Shown: one piece after another, positions 11,101-23,900 of the stretch
How the letters are laid out: every line of letters begins with the position of its first letter
Position numbering within the stretch: position 1 is the first letter of the stretch
DNA from: Persicaria tinctoria
Lineage: Eukaryota; Streptophyta; Magnoliopsida; Caryophyllales; Polygonaceae
Reading direction: 5' to 3'
DNA length: 64,000 nucleotides
Assembly: GCA_037127255.1 (NCBI GenBank)
Contig: JBANSL010000013.1
Location: 82,094,188-82,158,187, forward strand
Program-made: the position numbers and the translations under genes
Notes under the pieces: model-generated
What the model saw: the letters and a program-made list of their open reading frames with translations, nothing else
Database searches by the model: none
What the model was told of the DNA's origin: nothing

Positions 11101-12789
11101 TTTTTATTTTTTTTATTAGGTAAAAATTCGAAGGTCAGACATGCCTGACTCATCGAGAGGCCGACAAAGTCGGCAGACGGCGAACCGTCTAACAGAACAA
11201 ACAAAAACAACAATACAAATAACAAGTGAAATGGACCAAATAGAAATAAACACTACAAAAAAACGTTCCAAGAAGACCAAACGCCCAAAAAGTTGAGGCA
11301 GTCGCCGAAGAACGCAGCCAAGCACTACCGAACAGTAGCACCGCGGGCCAGTAGTACAGCGGGACACTATCGCCTGTGGGTAGTGCAGACGAACTCCAAG
11401 GAAACTATCCGGATACGGAGTCGCCTTGAGCGCACCACCTCGACCCCAGCCAGACCCGACTACAGACTCCACATCCCCCTCAACCAAGCAGAAGATCTCC
11501 TAGAAACATCGGAAGCAGAGCCGCAAACTGCTCGAAACAAAACGCCAACAAGCTTTCACCTTCAAAATATCGACAAGCCTTTGCGGGATTTTCTCGAACT
11601 CTTTCGGGTGGTTATACTCAAAACCCTTTGGGAAGACCCATTCGGGATCAAACCCTTTCGGGATTTAGACTACCCTTTCGGGTGGGTTTACACGTTATTA
11701 CAATACAACCCTTCTTTCTTTTTTTTCCTACCCAAAGGGCCACTTTGGGCCCAAGGCAAAACCTTGGGCCCAAAGGAAAGATTATGGGCCCAGATCACAT
11801 GCCAACCGGGTCGGTGAAGGCAACCAACTCCGACGACACAGAGGGAAGCGCCGCCGAAGGAGGAGCGAACGCCACCGAAGAGCCCGATCGACAAAGATAT
11901 CAACATGAGGATGGAAGCAAAAGCCAATAAACTTCAAAATACCCAAACCTAAATTCTCAATCGGCAAGGGGAAGGCCAATGGACCAACCACAAATCAACA
12001 GCCAACCGGACGGAGACCGAGAGCCCCCACCGGACTGAAGTCGACTTCCAGAAACCCAGAAGAGGATGAGCGCAGAGGTGTTGGACCAAAGGCGGTAGTG
12101 AGGGCAACCATAGGAGAGCCCCTAAACGGCAATTGGAAACCGGAATCCGACAAGGAGTCTCAAGGGAGACAAATCAGAGGAGAATGATCCCCATGTTTAA
12201 TTAGACGGTAGCACGGAAAGAAGAAGTCAAAAAATGGTTACCGGAGAGGGTCATTAGCACATGGCAAGATTGAATCAACCCACAGATGCACACGTTCTGA
12301 ATGGAACGGGTTTGTCAAAGAGATTTTAAGCCCTCCGACTGGTTTGTTCCCTTTCGGGGTTTAGTCTTTAGAGGAGCAGGATCTTCTGCTACCACACGCT
12401 AATTTCTATTGACAACGAGAAGACAAACGTCGGGAGACAATAGCCGGCCACGAATATAGCCCGGACTCGAAAGCCCCAAATCGGAGACCGAAGGATGGGC
12501 GACGACTACGAAGTTGCCAGAACAGCCACCACCAGGGAGGATTGAAAGAAATGGGTTTGAAATTTTGTGTTTTGAAGAGAAAAGTATACATCTCATGATA
12601 GATTGGAGTAGGTTGGACAGAGAGGGTGGGTACAATTAAGGGTTACCGATGAAAGTTTGGGGCAAATGAAGTTGGGATTGGACAAATTCCACAAACTGTT
12701 GTGGCCAATTTCAAGTTAGAAGTTGGGAATTTTTGGCACAATTCTAGAGAGAGGGCAGAGCCCCTCTCTCTAGATTTTTTCACTCGAGT
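11101..12789 (-). mobile_element. Non-autonomous retroposon, family copy 1, inserted in the Copia LTR
   Basis: On the minus strand the element ends with a short conserved tail 'cgaatttttacctaat' and an A-rich tract (plus-strand T-run at 11101-11117). It is flanked by the duplication 'atctatttctat' at 11086-11097 and 12790-12801. Internal features shared with the copies at 28671 and 51072 include 'gccgacaaagtcggcagacgg' near the tail (11160-11180) and a palindrome of the form gggcccaagg..ccttgggccc (11748-11772). It also has 'ccctttcggg' repeats (11620-11690). No long ORF makes sense. The LTR on either side rejoins at the duplication. Confidence 0.7.
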
Positions 12790-12944
12790 ATCTATTTCTA
12801 TGTATAAACCCTTGTACAATGGAGAAATTATTCAAGAAATGATAATGAGAATCATCTTTAATTTCATACTCTAGCATGGTATCTAGAGCCACAATGGCCC
12901 ACGCCTATCCTATCCTTCTTCTGCATTGATTTTTTTTTTTCCTG

Positions 12945-13849
12945 ATGGAGTCACCCTCTAATTCTTCCTCTTCTTCAACATTATCCTCTACCTCCATTCC
13001 TAATTTCAACAGTTTAAACACAATCAAACTCAACTCTTCCAATTTTCCCCTTTGGCAAAAGCAACTCACATCATATCTCAAAGCTAATCAATTATTCTCC
13101 CTTCTTGATGGCTCATCTCCCTGCCCAGCTTCATTTGATGTTGCTGCCTACCAAGATTGGCAGACAACCTTGCCCTCGCCATTCTAGAGGCTTCTCTCAC
13201 AGAGTCGATCATGTCCCAGATCCTTGACTGTCCAGCGGCTCACTCTCTTTGGACGCGCCTTCACTTCTTGTTTGTTGCTCAGTCTGGTGCCTAGGTGGTG
13301 CAGAACCGTCTTCAACTCCATTCCCTCAAAAAGGGATCTGATTCTATCACAGACTACTTCAACATAGCGAAGACCTTGGTTTCCGCCATCCAAGCCGTCA
13401 GGCAATCTGTTTCCGACTTTGAGCTCGTTGTCTATGTGCTCGCTAGTCTCGGAAATGAATATGACTCCCTCGTCACATCGATTTCGATGCAGCTCATCAC
13501 CCCCACTCCAGATCAGGTACTCTTTCATCTTTTAAACTTTGAGGCTCGATTGAATCGGCAGACAACTTCCATCCTTGGTGCTCCTCCTGTCATCGTCAAC
13601 ACCACCTTCACTCAGTCCTCATCTGCCCCTCTTGAGGCCAACTACGCATCCAGCAACAAAGGTCGTGGTCGAGGAGACCGTGGTGGTCGAGGCCGAGGCC
13701 GCAATGATGGTGGTCGTGGTGTCTCACAGGGTCGTGGTCGTGGGTTTACCTTCACTGGAGAGCCTGACAACAGACCGATCTGTCGGATTTGCAACAAACA
13801 GGGCCACATTGCATTGAAGTGTTGGAGTCAATTTGATCAAGCTTACTAG
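12945..13849 (+). pseudogene. Copia Gag remnant with zinc knuckle
   Basis: Two frames (12945-13187 and 13295-13849) together resemble a Copia Gag of the UBN2/Retrotran_gag type. Recognisable parts are 'LNSSNFPLWQKQLTSYLKA', 'LHSLKKGSDSITDYFNIAK' and a Gly/Arg-rich spacer. A CCHC knuckle 'CRICNKQGHIALKC' follows. A stop after 'TTLPSPF' and a frame change near 13190-13290 break the ORF. Confidence 0.7.
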
Positions 13850-14800
13850 GCTCCCCCTCCTCGCTCGTTCCAGGCAAACACCACCAGCGTCTCAAATTGG
13901 TACTCGGGCACGGCTGCTACGCATCACTTTACCCCAGACTTATCAAACCTGCGTCTCCATAATTACTCATATGCATGCACAGATCTTGTGTCCCTCGGCG
14001 ATGGCTCTCAAATTCCAATCAGACATCATGTTTCCTCTTCAATCTCCACGCCTTCTCGCTCTCTTTTCCTTTCTAATCTATTACATACTCCTTCTATCAC
14101 AAAGAATTTAATGTATGTTCATCGATTGTGTCAATATAACAATGTTATCTTTGAATTCCATAAAACTGGTTTTTCTGTGCTTGATGAACAGAGTTGGACG
14201 TCTCTTCTCACGGGTCCCGTTGAAGGCGGTTTGTACATCCTCCCTGTCGCTCCACCATCTCCTCATGCATCATCGTCACCATCAACCCATTACACTGCAC
14301 GTTCAGGTTTGTCGTTTGCTGATTGGCATCGTCGGTTAGGCCACCCCTCCTCAAGAGTTGTCTCTCATGTTCTCCGTCTTCTGCAAGTTCCTTGCCTTAA
14401 AGAAGTGGGTCACCCACAATGTGAAGTTGTAGCTGGGTCAAGGCCCACGCCCTCCCACATCCCCTAAACCCAACCCAGTTCACCTTTCCTTTTCAATTTC
14501 TTTTTATAGATGGTTGAGGCCCTTCTCATGAACAATTTTTCAATGGATATCGTTGCTTTATTTCTATGGTTGATGATTTCTCCAAATTTGCGTGGTTGAT
14601 TCCCTTTACATCTAAGTCGGATGTCTCAAAGTTAATTCAAACCTTTATAAATCTTGTCACAAACTTCTTATCCACACAAATTAAATCCATCCAAACCGAC
14701 AATGGCACCGAATTTAAACCACTCATACCACTTTTTCAAACCTTGGGTATCGCCCATAGACTCACTTGTCTATAGTCACATCAACAAAACGGGAGTGGTG
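13833..14800 (+). pseudogene. Copia protease/integrase remnant
   Basis: After the Gag a degraded protease-like stretch precedes a GAG-pre-integrase segment ('WHRRLGHPSSRVVSHVL', about 14325-14375) and an integrase core. The core reads 'DDFSKFAWLIPF' and 'IKSIQTDNGTEF' (14566-14775). A frameshift follows 'GIAHRLTC', after which only a corrupted continuation is readable before homology ends. Confidence 0.65.
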
Positions 14801-15754
14801 AGATTCGTCATCGTCGCCTTGTTGACATGGGCCTCCCCCTCCTCAAACAAGCATCCATGCCATTACATATGTTTAGCCAGTCAAAATAATATTTCTGCCC
14901 AAACATATAACATTAAACAGATGACAACACTACACAAATGCCACGAATATAAACATGAAACCAGACATCATAGAATAATGAAACCTCATATGCATTAATG
15001 GGTGGATGATGATTGCTTTAAGAAATAGGCCATGTTCTTTGTTTTTTTATTCAAAAAAAGCTAAGGCCTACTCAGATTAATTGTTTTCATTAGACAACCT
15101 AGTCAATGTACAAAAATCATCAACTACTCAAGAGTCAAAAGTTTTAGGGTAACATGGAATGCTAGCAATGCACATGCTCAAAGACCAGTCCAATTGAACA
15201 AATTTATCAATGAATAGCAAAACATGTTCCATTCATAGATAAAAGTAAAAAATGAGCTAGAGCACAATAGAGGATGCCAGCCCAAGTCGTGTTGCCCCCT
15301 ACTTCTCCAAATCGAAGCCAACACAGAAATTATTAAATTTAGCCATTCAATCGTTTCCTCAATCCTCAAGAATGACTCAGCTCGCCCTTGACAAGTTATC
15401 AAAATCCAATTTTCATTCTTTCATGGGGGTTTTCATTCCGTTTCTACCTTATTTGGACCTTCAATTTCATCCTCAACTAAACATCAATGACGAATCCCCA
15501 CACCTATCCCCAAACCACCCACGACACACACGGTGAGAGTTTTACATTTAAAAAATTTCAACCTCATTCACCCAATTCTTCCCACCGACCCCAAATCGAA
15601 ATTACATGCATTCAAACCCCAAATTGCCATAAAAGGAGAAAGCTTAGAGATAGAGAATGAGAGATAACTTCTCTTCAGTGGCGGTTTGGGCACCAACTAT
15701 CGTCTCTCTTCAATGGTGGTTCGTCCCTCCCTTCAATAATGGTTTCCCTCCTCT
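14801..15754. other. Interior of the large inverted-repeat element, no gene seen
   Basis: Between the end of Copia homology and the right inverted repeat there is AT-rich DNA with only short ORFs that do not resemble known proteins. Confidence 0.4.
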
Positions 15755-16379
15755 CTCGGCTCTGGCAACACTCACCTTCTCCTCTGTGCGTGACGCTCAC
15801 CTTCTCATCCCTCGAAGTTTTGTCAATGGTAGTCTCCTTCTCCCTTCAATGATGATTTTCCCCCTCGAAGCCTTTTGAATTCCAACTGAATTCGGATGAG
15901 GTTTTATCGGTGATGTGATTTTCCGTTTTCAACTGTAATGAATACAGTTAACCTACAACAACGGGTTGAGGACACCGGTTACATTTGCAAAAAAATTGGG
16001 TCTTTTTGATATTTTTACAAATTGGATCGGGGGTCCGGGGGTGTCATTTTTGCAATGGGCCGGGTTTATTGGTATATTGAATATCATTTTCTTATTTGGA
16101 AAAGCGCTAAAGATTCACTTATAATCCTTACATTAATGACTGTATCAAAAATTAGATTAAGGATTGGTTTAACACAGACATAAAATTCACACTCTCACTC
16201 TTGTAGAGGGAACTCCCAAAACCTACACCTTTGAAATTCAAAACCCCCAAATTTCCCACCCTTCCGGATCCCCTCGCGACCTATTTCGCTCCACTTTCTT
16301 CAATTTCTTCCTCCTCTTCGTCTTGTTGGGTTCTCTACGTTTCGAATTTGGGATCTCCGGGGTTCAGAAATCTGTGTCG

Positions 16380-19300
16380 ATGGAGGGGGCCTGTTCTTCG
16401 GAGGATTCAATTCAGTCCCAGCAGTTCCGTTCTAAGGTCAAGATTGTTGCTTTCTCTCCGATTTCATTCATATCCTCCGTTTTTGTTGTTGTTGTTGTTG
16501 TTTGCTTTCTGTTCTGATTGATGTGTTTTCGGTGCGTGAAGGCGGTGGAGAAGAGGAGCTGCGGCGGCGGCGGCGGCGGCGGCGGCTTGGAGGATGATTC
16601 CGTTTCCTCTCGCAAACGTCTCAAGTTGAGAGATCTTCAGTCTGTGATTCGCTCTCATGGTATCATTTGCTTGCTTGCTCTTTCATTTTTTGTTGTTCTT
16701 CAATCTGTGAAATGGTAGATTGTAAGTCCTAATTTTCAGTGTTTCTTATTCATTTCTAGGGATTTAAAAAATAACTCTCACCGCTTCGATGAAATTAAAG
16801 GTCCAACTCCAACCCCTTTAATTTTAGCTCCAAACTGAACAGGTGTTGAACTCGACAATACTTGAAACCCTAGAAGGTGCACCATAGCAGCTCAGCTATG
16901 AATTGACAGTGAAATGGTAGATTCAAATCTATCATTTTTAGTGTTGCGTATTAATTTATATCGATTTGAAAAATAGTCCTTAGCTTTGATGAAAGTAAAG
17001 GTCCAACCCTTTTAATTTTAGCTCCAAACTGAAGAGGTGTTGAAATCGAAATTACTTGAAACCCTGGAAGGTGCTTGATAACAGTTCAAGCAGAACTAGC
17101 CTTTTATTTCTTGTTGATCGTCAGTTTGAAGTATGAATTGACTGTGAAATAGTAGATTCAAAGTCCTCCCAATTTTTAGTGCTGCTTATTCATTTCTTGG
17201 GATTTGAAAAATAACCCTTGCCTCTTCTTCGATGAAAGTAAAGGTTCAACACTTCTAATTTTAGCTCCAAACTGAAGAGGTGTTCAAATCAAAATTACTC
17301 ATAACCCTAGAAGGTGCTCAATATCAGCTAAACCAGAACTAATCAGCAATTTCATTCCACATTAGTATCCACTATCCACCATGGGCATGCTTTCTCATTC
17401 TTGGTGTTTTTGTAATCATTGTCAGTCATTCCTTTCAATGCTAGGTTTAACTCAATGTAAGCATGCCAAATCTTATATTCTGATTCATGACTGCTTAATG
17501 ATTTGAATAGAAACATCCAAACACTGCCATAGAAAACTGATGTTATTGAGTTGTTTTTTTGCACATTTAATTACACAAGCCTATATTCTAGGAAGTTTGA
17601 TAGATTAGTCAAATTGGATCGTGGTCATGTTTTTGTTTGTCACATGAATACTGAACTGTGGGATGCATATAATTGCTTTAGGCCCGTGGATACTTACAAA
17701 CTCAATTTTTTTACACAGGAATAGTTGACAGTTGTCCGGGATCTTTGAAAACCAATGCTGAAGGTCAGACGGAGAGGTGCTTGAATTCAAATCCAGGTTT
17801 GTTGGAGGATGAAAGATTTTCCAAGAAATTATCAGCCCTTGAAGCTGGCGATACAGCTCTTGTATCACTAGATCTTAATAGTGAAGTCTGCATTGATGAG
17901 ACTTCATCTTGTAAAGAAACTGTAGCCGAGACTAATGATTCTGGCCAGAATATGTCCAATGCCAAATGTGAAGCGGCTAATGACACGAATAACATCAAAG
18001 CTGCAGGTTGCAGAGGTTTGGACCTCAACGAAGATGCTTCTAGCACTATAAGTTTGGTTCGCTTTAATCAGTCCCTTAAAGCTTACAACAGTTTAAAGCC
18101 CAGAGATGCTTGGGAGTGTGGGAGTTCTGCTGGTCCACGGGATAACATGTCTATGAAAAAGTGGGCAGAGATGAAGCAAAATGGCTTTCTGACACCCAAT
18201 TATGGGAGCGCACAATCAGCACCTAAACAGCGTGGTAGAAAGAGTAAAGCTGAAGTGCTCAAGAGAAAGATGGAGCAAGCTAAGAAAGAACAAGTAGACA
18301 GGTTTGCAAAGATTGCAGCTCCTAGTGGACTTCTCAATGGATTGAACCCTGGAATTATAAACCATGTAAGAAACAGTAAACATGTTCACTCCATAATACA
18401 GGCACTAGTGAATGAAAGAGGAGAACAGGGCAGCGATCAGGAAAATGCCAATTTGTGGGTACGTCAATCTAGTATTCCTCATTGCAATGCCTCTCCCGAT
18501 ATAGTATCAGTGAGCAAATATCCACTTGATCATCAAATGCCTAGACATGCAAATGTCCTTCCCCGTGAAGAATATAAAGCTGGATGTCAAGATTTTTGCA
18601 ATATGGAGGGAACTCAGGGAAGAATGTATGGATATTCTAGTGATGATCCACTTGCACTGAAGTTATCATCTGCAATGATGGGCTCAGAAAATGCTGGCTC
18701 ATTGACCACAGAGGAGTCTGTAGATGCACAGAATGTTGATTCCCTTTCTGTTAAAGGTCAGTTATTAGTTTGGGGGTGTTTGCAAAACTAACTCATTTAA
18801 TATGCTGAATTGCTGATTTACAAAACCTAACCTTGGTATATGTGGCATGCCATTTTTGAAGGTTTGACCTGCTATATTTCACATGTAACATCCTCATTTA
18901 GTTGTTTCGGGGTTATTTTTGCAAATGGTCGAGTTAAATGGGTTATTTGTTACCATTCCTACATAATTATTTTATATAAGCTTCTATTGCTGCAAATGCT
19001 GTTTTGTCTGCCATCTAAACATCTTGAAATGAAATATGATCATTTAAGTTACTTGGTGTTGTTTCACTTTTCTACTAGTGGATTTAAGAAAATCCTTTTT
19101 GTTTTCAGCTGCCAATATAGCATCTCAATGGTTGCAGCTGCTTTGTCAGGACATAGAAGGACGTCTTTTTGGTAAACTCTCTCCTGATTTTTTAATTTCG
19201 TTTTTTTCGGTTGGAGTGAGTATGCATTTACTGAAATGATATGTGATGAGCATACCTTCTCTGCAACAGCACTGAAATGTAGTAAGAGAAGAGTTCAAGA

Positions 19301-19965
19301 TGTGATTACAATAGAATTGCCCTCTCTTCTATCAAAAGAACTATTGTCCAAACAAGGGAATGATTTTACGAAAAAAACAACTGCTGAGTTACATCGAACA
19401 CGTTGGATGATGCTGTTTACTAAAATGGAAGAAGGCCTTTCTGAAGAAGAGCAATTGTTGGTAAGTTCCATTGTTCAGACTTTAGATTGCTTTAGTTAAT
19501 AGTTTGTTTTCATGATAAAGAACAACCATGGTTCAACATGCTTACATATGGAATCTATTCTTTTCGTTGTAATTTTAGGAAAGCCAACTGCATCAAGTAA
19601 TCAAAATGTTGACGCACTGTGATAAGGGCTTGGAATACCTGCAGCATATCAAGAACATTGGTCTACCATTACCAGGAACTGTAGAGAAAAGCTGCAGGTG
19701 GAGTTATTATTCTTTTTCCATTTCCTTTTGAAATGTCAGTTGATCCATCTTATTGAATGTGTCTACGCTGGCTGTAAAGTTTAAGTTGCAAGTAGAAGGT
19801 CTAAAATACAAAGCTAACCCATCTGATAGTTCATAATCACTTCTGGGTGAGTACAGATCAGGTACTGAAGACGCAGATGCAGAATTGGCCGTAAAAGCAG
19901 CTGCAGCTTCAGTTTACTCTACCTGCTCTTTTGCATTATCGATGGTCAATGTCAATTGTCGCTGA
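16380..19965 (+). CDS. Plant protein of unknown function, 564 residues
   Basis: Seven exons join in frame: 16380-16436, 16542-16659, 17719-18756, 19109-19171, 19270-19460, 19579-19697 and 19857-19965, with GT..AG introns. I do not recognise a named family. Visible features: a poly-Gly run (about 26-33) encoded by a GGC repeat; 'SSRKRLKLRD', a likely nuclear signal; two LDLN motifs ('SLDLNSE', 'GLDLNED') resembling EAR repression motifs; a conserved-looking block 'SLKPRDAWECG', 'MKKWAEMKQNGF'; and a basic AT-hook-like 'KQRGRKSKAEVLKRK'. The C-terminal half is helical, contains 'TELHRTRWMMLFTKMEE'-like charged segments and ends 'MVNVNCR'. A nuclear, possibly repressive role is inference. The gene converges on the PUB gene. 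Confidence 0.75.
16707..17345 (+). repeat. Three diverged tandem copies inside intron 2
   Basis: Intron 2 of the gene at 16380 contains three successive copies of a ~190-230 bp unit, starting near 16707, 16909 and 17140. Each runs from 'tgaaatggtagatt...' or similar through 'gatttgaaaaata', 'gatgaaagtaaaggt' and 'ttttagctccaaactgaa' to 'accctagaaggtgc'. They differ by substitutions and small indels, so the duplications are not recent. Confidence 0.75.
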
Positions 19966-20955
19966 TACGTCTTCCCCCCATTGTGATACTAAGGATACCA
20001 AGCCTCTAAATGCCAAGTTCTGTTTGATATCTTGTTGTTCCTGTTTCTTTTCCCGGGTTTCAGGTGTCTTCTGGAACAATAAGGTTAAGGTAGCTGGGCA
20101 GCTAGTTAACAGGACAGTAGTTTTGGGGGGTTTTGCCCATCTTTTTGCATCATTGTAGCAACAACATCGTTATACTTTCTTGAGGTTCAAGATCTGCTTG
20201 ATCTTATGCAGGGAGATTAGATGGGTAGCTCAGATGACAATTAATTACTAGTCAAAAGTATCTCCAAGCCCTTGCTGTATCTCTTCATTCAATGAATAAA
20301 TTGGTGTTTGATATTTTTGAGTATGCTACATGTTCTTTCCTGATTAGTGGACCGTAAGCCTAAAAAGAAAAAATATGCAGATGGCTAGTGAAAATACTGA
20401 AAGGAATAAATTTTACAAAAACATAACCCAGGGAAAAGAAATTCCTGTTCTTCCGAATGAGGCCTAGCAAAAGTAGTTTGATTAACAAATGTGCTAAAAG
20501 TTTTGATTTTAAGAATTGCAATTAAGGAACAACTATTAGTTTCCAGACATTTTGTGGGATAATAACTGATGTATCACAGTATCAGCTCCAACGGCATCCA
20601 ACAGAAGAAGATGAAATGAGGGAGAAAGCAAGCTCTTATTTGTTTTGAGATGGAGCGAGTATAAGGTTCCCACGCCAAATGATCGGGGGGGGGGGGGGGG
20701 GGGGGGGGTTTCAAGTTCTGTATAGGACACAGTTGAATTGCTTAGTGATGATGCACCAATTGAAGGTTGATTGGGTGCAAAATAGCAACCTTATGTACAT
20801 GACCTCATTCAAAAAGGGCCAGCTTCACTCTGTACAAATAGGCAATCAATTTAATAAACCTCTGTTACTACAACAATGTTAGACCAACACCCCGGAATAC
20901 ATGGCCATACGGGTACGTTACAGAGCTGAGGGCTTCAAATGTGACGCAAACTTAT
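19966..20955. other. Convergent 3' flanks with a 24-G run
   Basis: The two neighbouring genes converge here, so most of the stretch is probably 3' UTR. An uninterrupted run of 24 G lies at 20685-20708. No coding signal is seen. Confidence 0.5.
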
Positions 20956-23900
20956 CTATAGCCAGTTGGGTCTCATCCTGTCCGAAAATGACTTCAAGGT
21001 AGAGCTATCTGGGGTCTTGGCAAGCGAGCGATACTGCAATTTCACGCTTTCAGCATTGTCCAGTGTCTTGACGACGTACCTGCATAGTGATTTTACATAT
21101 GATAGCAACTAAATCCAAAGCACTGTTACCAAGGGATGAAATTGTAACACTCCCAAGATGTGGGAAGATGATACAGATACATCCCAAATCAGATGTAAAG
21201 GAGTAATTTTCATCAGTGTAACTTTCCGACTTCAATCTACCCATATATTCCATGTGGGACAAATGTAGCTCCTAAAGCCTTGGAATGTATATAACATACA
21301 CTGCACCACTGCTCGAATCTTGGGGTGTTGGAGAAATTCTACTACACCATAATACAGAGGTGACTAGGCCATAGGAATCTCATTCAAGTTCACAAAAGTC
21401 TTAGGCAATTACAATTTCCAACCAATAATGCAATATCGAGTTCAGATCCACTGAGATCATGGCTCCCTCACTAGTAATAGAAAGAACATAATATATACGA
21501 TGGCACCGTGGCTTAAGTGGGAAGGACAATGGCAATTTCATTATCGAGAGTATTATGATTATCTCGTAAACTGTGAAGGATTGGGTTAAGTTATTTTCTC
21601 GTTGTCAATGTCCAGCTAAAGCATCCTATATGACTAATAGTTTCTGATAAAAAAAAATTTGAGGGAAAATATAGAGAGTAAGATTCAACTCACCATCCGT
21701 TCAAGCATTGTTTCGTCACAATAGCCTCCCTTCCAACAAAGCGTTCAGGTGTCCTCTTGTTTCCCTGTTTTAATTTCAATTTGAACAATTTAGCCTTTTT
21801 AACTCCATCAAAAGAGCCTCCATAAAACAAATACAGATATGCTAACCTTTATAATGACCCGATCCGTGACAACAAATGGAAATTGAACACCTCTCATTCT
21901 TTGAAAGTCCATAAAAGCGGAATCACTGCAGTTCGGCTTCCCCTGCATGATACGTGCTTGAGTATCAAATATACGGGAAGTTTATATATGTATTTTTGCA
22001 CTGCACCAATCAGAACTATAAATACAAGAAAATAATGAACAAACAAGAAAGTATTATAGGATGCATTACATTAAGTAACTTGGGCAAGCCCAGGGGATAA
22101 GAACAACCTGATCATATCGCTCTCTTCTCCTTTTGGATGCATGATACATCTGCTCTTCTTCACGTCGAAAAGCTTGAACAGCAGCACGAAGAGCTACGAA
22201 GTTATATAAGAACATGGGGTAAACACATTCGAGATTAGGAAAGGAACTTCGTTAAAAATAAGAGAAATTACATATTAGGGATGGAACACATTCATTTTAA
22301 CCTCTTCCATATACAATATCTAGTAAACTTTCAGGTCTACATGAAACTAGAAGAATTTTCACTTACACAAATTTGGGGACACCAAATCTTGAGTCACAGG
22401 ATGTGAACATGTATAGCAAGCTTTCTGCAAATATTTCAAAACATACCGAAGCAAGCAGAATAACATCAGAAAAATGCTTATTCTTTGCATGAGCACATTA
22501 TATTAGAAAAACAAAGAACGTTTCGTCTGAATATTCTCATAAACAATAGGTTAATAATGCCTCCAGCAAAAGGACAGTATACAACTAGCCTAGCTAGGCA
22601 TGTCCCTGATTACAATCCAGATAAATTCACTATTAGCAATAGACTTACTAATACTAAGAGTAACCCACATATCACCCCGCTGTAACTAATAGTCTTTCCA
22701 CAGGAACAGAAATATTCAAGTGCTAATGGCTCCGGCCCAACACTTCTTTCTAGTGTATAGGATTCCATGTGCTATATCAACTCCAGGGAACAGGATTTGA
22801 TGCCACTAATGATGAAGTGTATAGGATTCCATGTGCTATATCTTCTGTTGGACTTAAAAGGTCCATCTACATTCAAACTACCCATGTCCTGTAAACAAGA
22901 ATTCTAATGAGAATGATGGAAAATACTATTACCTCGGTCTTAAAATACTTATGTTTTGATTTCAGCAGGCGTTTTAATCAAGATTAAAAGCCTATAAAAT
23001 ATCAACTATTTTTTTATATATATTTTTTCATACTTGAAACTATCATCTATGAAGTTATAAAAAACAATTATTAAAAAAGTTGATATTTTACGTAGTTTTT
23101 AGCTCTTTAAAAAAAGCGTGCTGAAAAATCAAACATCAAGTTTTTTGATACAGAGGGAGTATTACGGGTTTAGGAATTGTGAAAAAATTAACAAAAAGTG
23201 GTCTCTTACACTATCTCGTTATTTTAACAAGGGCATAGATATGCACCTTGCTTCTTGCAAACAAATAAGTATGCAGTCATTTAAAGTGGGATGAGAGAGA
23301 AAATATCTGAAATACTCTTGAGTTGTATTTTTAAGCACCTATGAGAGAATTGAATAAATGCGCAAAAGCCTGATGGTGGAGCACCCTTAGGTTTCTTCAC
23401 CTTTATGACTTTATCCACAACACCACAAACTTTTATTGAGGACATTTTGTGGTGAATGCCTAAGTGATTGGCAATATCTACGAGCATAACTTTGTATTTT
23501 CCCCCTTGCATAAAAATAGAAGATATCACAAATCATCTATGTTCTAACTTAGTTGGCTCATCCATTGGCATTCCCCAAGTGGTTTGCCAACACAGCAGAT
23601 GACAAACTCAAGTGCAAGACACTTCGAATTAGTAACCAATATTCCAGTCGAACAACAAAAGATCCTTCGTAAAAACAAAAGGATATTCTAGAAAATATAG
23701 TGTTTTCTCTTCATGCAAGGCAGATGGAAAGTTTCCCATAGTCAACTTTGTCCGCATGTTCATTACTTGCAGCAAAATTTATTCCCTTTACGAAAATCTA
23801 GTTCTCAAGGCCCTTGGCAATCAAGAGCACATATAACATGCCAGTATGCTACCACGATAAGGATACAACACATGACCAGTATAAAACATAAATTCAATAA

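Larger units (their letters stand above)
10980..14800 (+). mobile_element. Decayed Copia LTR retrotransposon
   Basis: A 5' LTR end is followed by a primer-binding site 'tggtatctagagcc' (12877-12890), close to the initiator-Met tRNA type used by Copia elements. Gag, GAG-pre-integrase and integrase segments follow in Copia order, with stops and frame changes. The LTR is split by the retroposon at 11101-12789. The integrase is cut off near 14800, and reverse transcriptase, RNase H and 3' LTR are missing. The left LTR boundary (about 10980-11000) is not defined. Confidence 0.7.
9154..16091. mobile_element. Large element with ~330-bp inverted repeats (Mutator-like)
   Basis: About 330 bases at 9154-9490 reappear inverted at about 15755-16091 with roughly 85-90% identity by eye. 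Shared blocks include 'caaatgtaaccggtgtcct', 'ttacagttgaaaa' and 'acatcaccgataaaac'. Very long inverted repeats are typical of Mutator-like elements in plants. No transposase is visible inside, and I find no clean 9-bp target duplication at the outer ends, so this could instead be two inverted copies of a shorter repeat. The interior is filled by later insertions: a hAT, a Copia remnant and a retroposon. The right end lies about 290 bases before the ATG of the gene at 16380. Confidence 0.6.

Noticed and set aside
11293..11817. 174-codon frame in retroposon copy 1
   Set aside because: It reads through the retroposon body and has no counterpart frame in the other copies.
21500..21660. Possible SINE in a PUB intron
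   Set aside because: It has an A-run at the end and a weak A-box-like 'gtggcttaagtggg', but no B box or target duplication that I could find.
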